Positions 60,233-64,000 of a stretch of 64,000 bases of DNA are shown here, in pieces. Source of the DNA: Molossus alvarezi (taxonomy: Eukaryota; Chordata; Mammalia; Chiroptera; Molossidae); the NCBI GenBank assembly GCA_037176705.1, contig JBAWUJ010000124.1:117597-181596 (forward strand), in the 5' to 3' direction. A model generated the notes under the pieces. It ran no database searches and was not told the origin of the DNA. It saw only the letters and a program-made list of their open reading frames with translations. Every line of letters begins with the position of its first letter. The stretch's first letter is position 1. The translations under genes were made by a program, and so were the position numbers.

Positions 60233-63200
60233 AAAAATGGCAGTGGAGTAAATGGAAGCTACACAAACCTCCTCTGAAAACCAATCTGAAACTACACCAA
60301 AAATAAAAACACAACATTGGGAAAAACCAACTCCAAACAGCTGAGAGAACCTGTATAACCAGGGACAAAAAGAGGGTGCCGAATTAAGCCTGGTAGAAAC
60401 TGTGGAGGTGTGATAGAGCAGGCTGGGGGCCCACAAACAATAGCTAAAGGCTGCTTCAGCTGAGAAGGCAGAGGTTTTAAATAGCACAAAATCAAGTACA
60501 TCCACTTACCTTGGGATCCAGCAGAGGGAGGGCTGACTGCACTGAAAATATGTGGAGAGAATCCAGGAAGTTGGTTCAGAAGAGAGCTGGAGGGAAGGAG
60601 ACTGGGAGTTTGTGCTGTTATCAATTTCTCATAGAACACCAGCCACCTTATTCAAGGAGCTTCTTCTCAGAGCCTTTGGAGAAGCAATGGCCCCTCCCTC
60701 AGAAATTCAACACCACCAGGCTGACCTGAAAATGCAAATTGAGGCTCATTAACATGTAGCATCTGACAGAAAGCAAGTGTCCCACCCTCTGGAATTGCTC
60801 TTATACCTAAGGAATCTTTCATTCATTTGAGGGCTAAAAATTGAGGTTCATCAAGTTAATGAGACTAATGGCTGCCAGGAAAAAGCTAGAGGACAAATGA
60901 ACCTTTTCTTGGCCTTCCAATCTACCAAGGAAAATAATTTTTGAGAGTAGTGTTTACCATGCGTTCTTTCACACTTATCCAAACCCAGTAAAGGGAGTCA
61001 ACGAGAAAAACACCTACACCCACAGGGAAAATTTGGCGAGCTCTAAAACCCAGTGAGACAGCCGCAATGGTGAAACAAAAAAACAAGTCCCAAATGAAAG
61101 AACAAGATAGTCTACAGGGGAGGAGAATTATGAAATGGATTTAAACGAGATATAAGAGCTAGAATTAAAGTAATACTATGAGGAAACTCAACAACATTAG
61201 TAAAGAGCTCAACAGCATGAGTGAAGATAAAGAAAAATTGAAAATGAACAAACTGGAAATAAATAATGAAATAGGAGATATAAAGAACACATTGGAAGGA
61301 ATCAAAAGCAGGTCATAGAAAGCCGACGCGTGGATCTGTGAATTAGAAGACAGGGTACAAAATATCACCCAACAAGAGAACCAAAAGGAAACAAACAATT
61401 AAAAAACAGAAAGACAGCCTAAGAGAACTGTGGGACACCATGAAACACATAACAGACACATCATAGAAGTTCCAGGAAAAGAAGAAAATGAGCAAGGGAT
61501 AGAAATATATTTGAATTAATCGTGTCAGAAAACACTCATAACTTCGTGAAGGAAAATGGCACATAATTTCAAGAAGCACAAAGAGCTTCAACTTTGAAGA
61601 ATCCAACGAGGCCCACATCAAGACAAATAATAATTAATAGCCCAAAATTAAAGAGAGAAATAGAATTTGAAACACAGCAAGAGATAAGCAACAGATTACT
61701 GACAAAAAAATTCACATAACCTTATCAGCTGAATGCTCAACAAAAACACTACTGGACAGAGGAGAAAGTCAAGAAGTGACCACGGTAAGGAAACACAAGG
61801 ATCTGAATCCAAGACTACTCTATCCAGCAAGACTATCATTGAAAATAGAAGGTGAAATAAAGGAAGAGCTTCACAAACAAAAAGGCTAATAGAATATGTT
61901 AGAAACATCCAGCTCTCTAAGAACTGTTAAAGGGGTGCTGTAATAAGCAGAGGGAATAGAAAGAGAAATGTAACCAAAATAAATTAAATTGCAATAAATA
62001 AGTACATATCAATAATTGTTTAAACACAAACAGATTAAACACTTCCATGAAAAGACACAGAGTAGGTGACTGCATAAGAATGCATAGCTCATATATATGT
62101 TGTTTAGAAGAGATCCAACTCACAACAAAAGCCTTACATACATAGAAAGTGAAGAGATGGGAAACTAAAAATGAATTCCAAAAAAATACACAAAAACATT
62201 TCAACACATAAAGACTAAATAGCATGTTATTAAACAATGAATGGGATCAGAACATCAAGAAAAAATTAAAAACTTCATGCAAACCAATGAAAATGAACAC
62301 ACAACAACACAAAATCAATGGGATTCAGTGAAAGTAGTCCAGATAGGAAAGTTTATACCATACATGTCTACCTCAGGAAACTAGATTTTCTAATTGACTA
62401 TCTTACATCAGAACTTAAAAAACTAGAACAAAAACACAACAAACAAACAGAAAAAAAGATTAAGGAGTAGAAAATGAATAGCAAAGATAACAGCACAAAT
62501 AGTCAACAGACAGACTAAAAATAATTCAAAAGATGAACAACTGAACAAATTTATAGAAATACATAATCTCCCAGAACTAAACAAAATGAGATAGAAAACT
62601 TGAACGGACCAATCACAACTAAGAAAATTAAAGATATAACAAAGAATCTCCCAGCAAACAAAAGCCCAGGCTCGGACGGTTTCACGGTTTCACGGGAGAG
62701 TTTTACTGAACTTTCAAATAACTCACACCCATCCTTCTCAAACTATTTCAAAGTATCCAAGAAGACGGAACACTTCCAAACACACTCTATGAGGCCAGAA
62801 TAATCCTAATTCCCAAACCAGATGAAGGCACTACAAACAAAAGAAACCTACAGGCCAATATTCCTGATTAAAACACATGCCAAAATTCTTAACAAAATAT
62901 TAGCAAATCAAATCCAACAATACATCAAACACATTATTCATCATGATGAAGTGGGTTACATTCCAGGCACTCAAGGATTGTATAATATATGCAAATCAAA
63001 AAATGTGATAAAAGATAAAAACCATATGATCATATCAATATATACTAAAAAAGCATTCGACAAAATCCAACACCCACTTCTGACACAAACGCTCAGCAAT
63101 ATGGGAATAGAGGGATCATATCACAATATAATAAAGGCCACATACGAAAAACACAGCCAACAACATACTCAATGGGCAAAGACAAAAGGCATTTCCCTTA

Positions 63201-64000
63201 AGAATGAGAACAAGACAGGGATGCCCACTTATGCCACTCTTAACTAACATAGTACTGGAAGTCTTACACATAGCATTTAGACATGGAGAGAAAATGAAAG
63301 GGATCCAAATTGAAAAGGAAGAAGTGAAACTGTCATTATATGTAGATGACATAATATGGTGCATAAAAAAAAAAAAAAACCCTAAAGACTCCATCAAAAA
63401 TCTACTAGACTTAATAAATGAAATTGGCAAAGTGGCAGGATGCAAAATTAATGTCAAGAAATTGATGGCATTTTTATACACCAAATCTGAAATCACAGAA
63501 AGAGAAACTAAAAAATCAATTTCATTTACCATCACAGCACAAGAAATTAAAATACCTAGGAATAAACTTCAGCAAAGAAGTAAAGGACCTCTTCACAGAT
63601 GAGTACAGGTCATTGCAATTAGAAGTGGAGGAAGATATAAAAAAATGAAAGCATATACCTTGTTCATAGAAGAATTAACATCATTAAAATGTCCATACTA
63701 CCCAAAGCAATCTATACATTCAATGACATCCTCACCAAAATACCAATGACTTACTTCAGAGACCTAGAACAAACACTCCAAAAATTTATATAAACTAAAA
63801 CGACACCTAGTAGCCACACAAATCTTGAAAAAAAACAAAGTAGGAGGGATCACATTACCAGATTTCAGTTATACCACAAAGCCACTCTAATGAAAATAAG
63901 CCGGGTACTGGCATAGGAACAGGCAGATAGATAAATGCAACAGAATAGAGAACCAGAAATTGATCCAAAACAATATGTTCAATTAACAATACACAAAGTT
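60233..64000 (+). mobile_element. Unit D: short-type L1 with endonuclease deletion, runs off window
   Basis: 5' end AAAATGGCAGTGGAGTAAAT, 5' UTR, ORF1 61067-61889 (ATG present, broken in the middle), ORF2 start region at ~61988 with ATT in place of ATG, endonuclease deletion junction near 62160. A local 11-bp tandem duplication GGTTTCACGGTTTCACGGGA lies near 62680. RT is open at 63204-63602 with a YVDD palm. The element continues past the window edge. Confidence 0.85.
63204..63602 (+). pseudogene. L1 reverse transcriptase fragment (unit D)
   Basis: About 132 open codons from [13 protein letters not shown] through the palm ([11 protein letters not shown]) to the [14 protein letters not shown] segment. 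Both palm aspartates are retained, unlike unit C. The A run at 63367-63379 inserts extra lysines. Upstream and downstream frames are broken. Confidence 0.75.

Noticed and set aside
1..64000. A previously undescribed multi-gene system
   Set aside because: No intact host gene, RNA gene cluster or operon-like set was found. The structure is explained by L1, HAL1 and VES insertion plus segmental duplication.

Overview
This window is mammalian, almost certainly from a bat. The main evidence is five tRNA-derived SINEs of the VES type (Pol III head followed by a TC-rich tail), a family restricted to yangochiropteran bats as far as is known. They sit in a sea of LINE-1 (L1) DNA together with a HAL1 (half-L1) element, L2 and MIR remnants, and GATA-type simple repeats. 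I see no intact host gene. More than 90 percent of the window is L1-derived, nearly all on the + strand, and almost every open reading frame is a broken piece of L1 ORF1 or ORF2.

Layout. 1-2515: rearranged L1 fragments. 2516-9400: deleted L1 of a second type, then an L1 type with an endonuclease deletion. 9408-10556: fragment of the potassium-channel gene KCNK1 (exon 1 and the start of intron 1, minus strand) with a 38-bp minisatellite. 10557-14865: L1 with two VES SINEs. 14866-15176: L2-bearing spacer. 15177-20995: full-length degenerate L1. 20996-22090: GATA repeats, an L1 tail and a MIR-bearing spacer. 22091-36890: three tandem units of about 5.4 kb (L1 + GATA repeat + spacer). 36891-38830: older L1 with a VES. 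38898-44340: long L1 with a VNTR in its 5' UTR. 44341-48930: endonuclease-deleted L1 carrying a HAL1 insertion (45223-47382) and an antisense young L1 insertion (47691-48535). 48931-49600: second KCNK1 fragment. 49601-53560: L1 with a VES. 53561-53885: second L2 spacer. 53886-59437: full-length degenerate L1. 59438-60232: L1 tail, GATA repeat and MIR spacer. 60233-64000: start of another 5.4-kb-type unit.

The order [L1 / KCNK1 fragment / L1 3' end / L2 spacer / full-length L1 / GATA + MIR spacer / short L1 type] occurs twice, about 38-39.5 kb apart, with the same junctions. The window therefore contains two diverged copies of a large segmental duplication, one of which includes a local 5.4-kb tandem array. 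Later insertions in single copies (HAL1, antisense L1, individual VES elements) give a relative time order.

There is no gene system working together here. The most notable items are the KCNK1 exon-1 fragments carried along by the duplication, a lineage of L1 copies sharing a deletion of the endonuclease core, and a HAL1 whose ORF1 is broken by a single in-frame stop. Element boundaries are approximate (usually within 10-30 bp) because they were read by eye.
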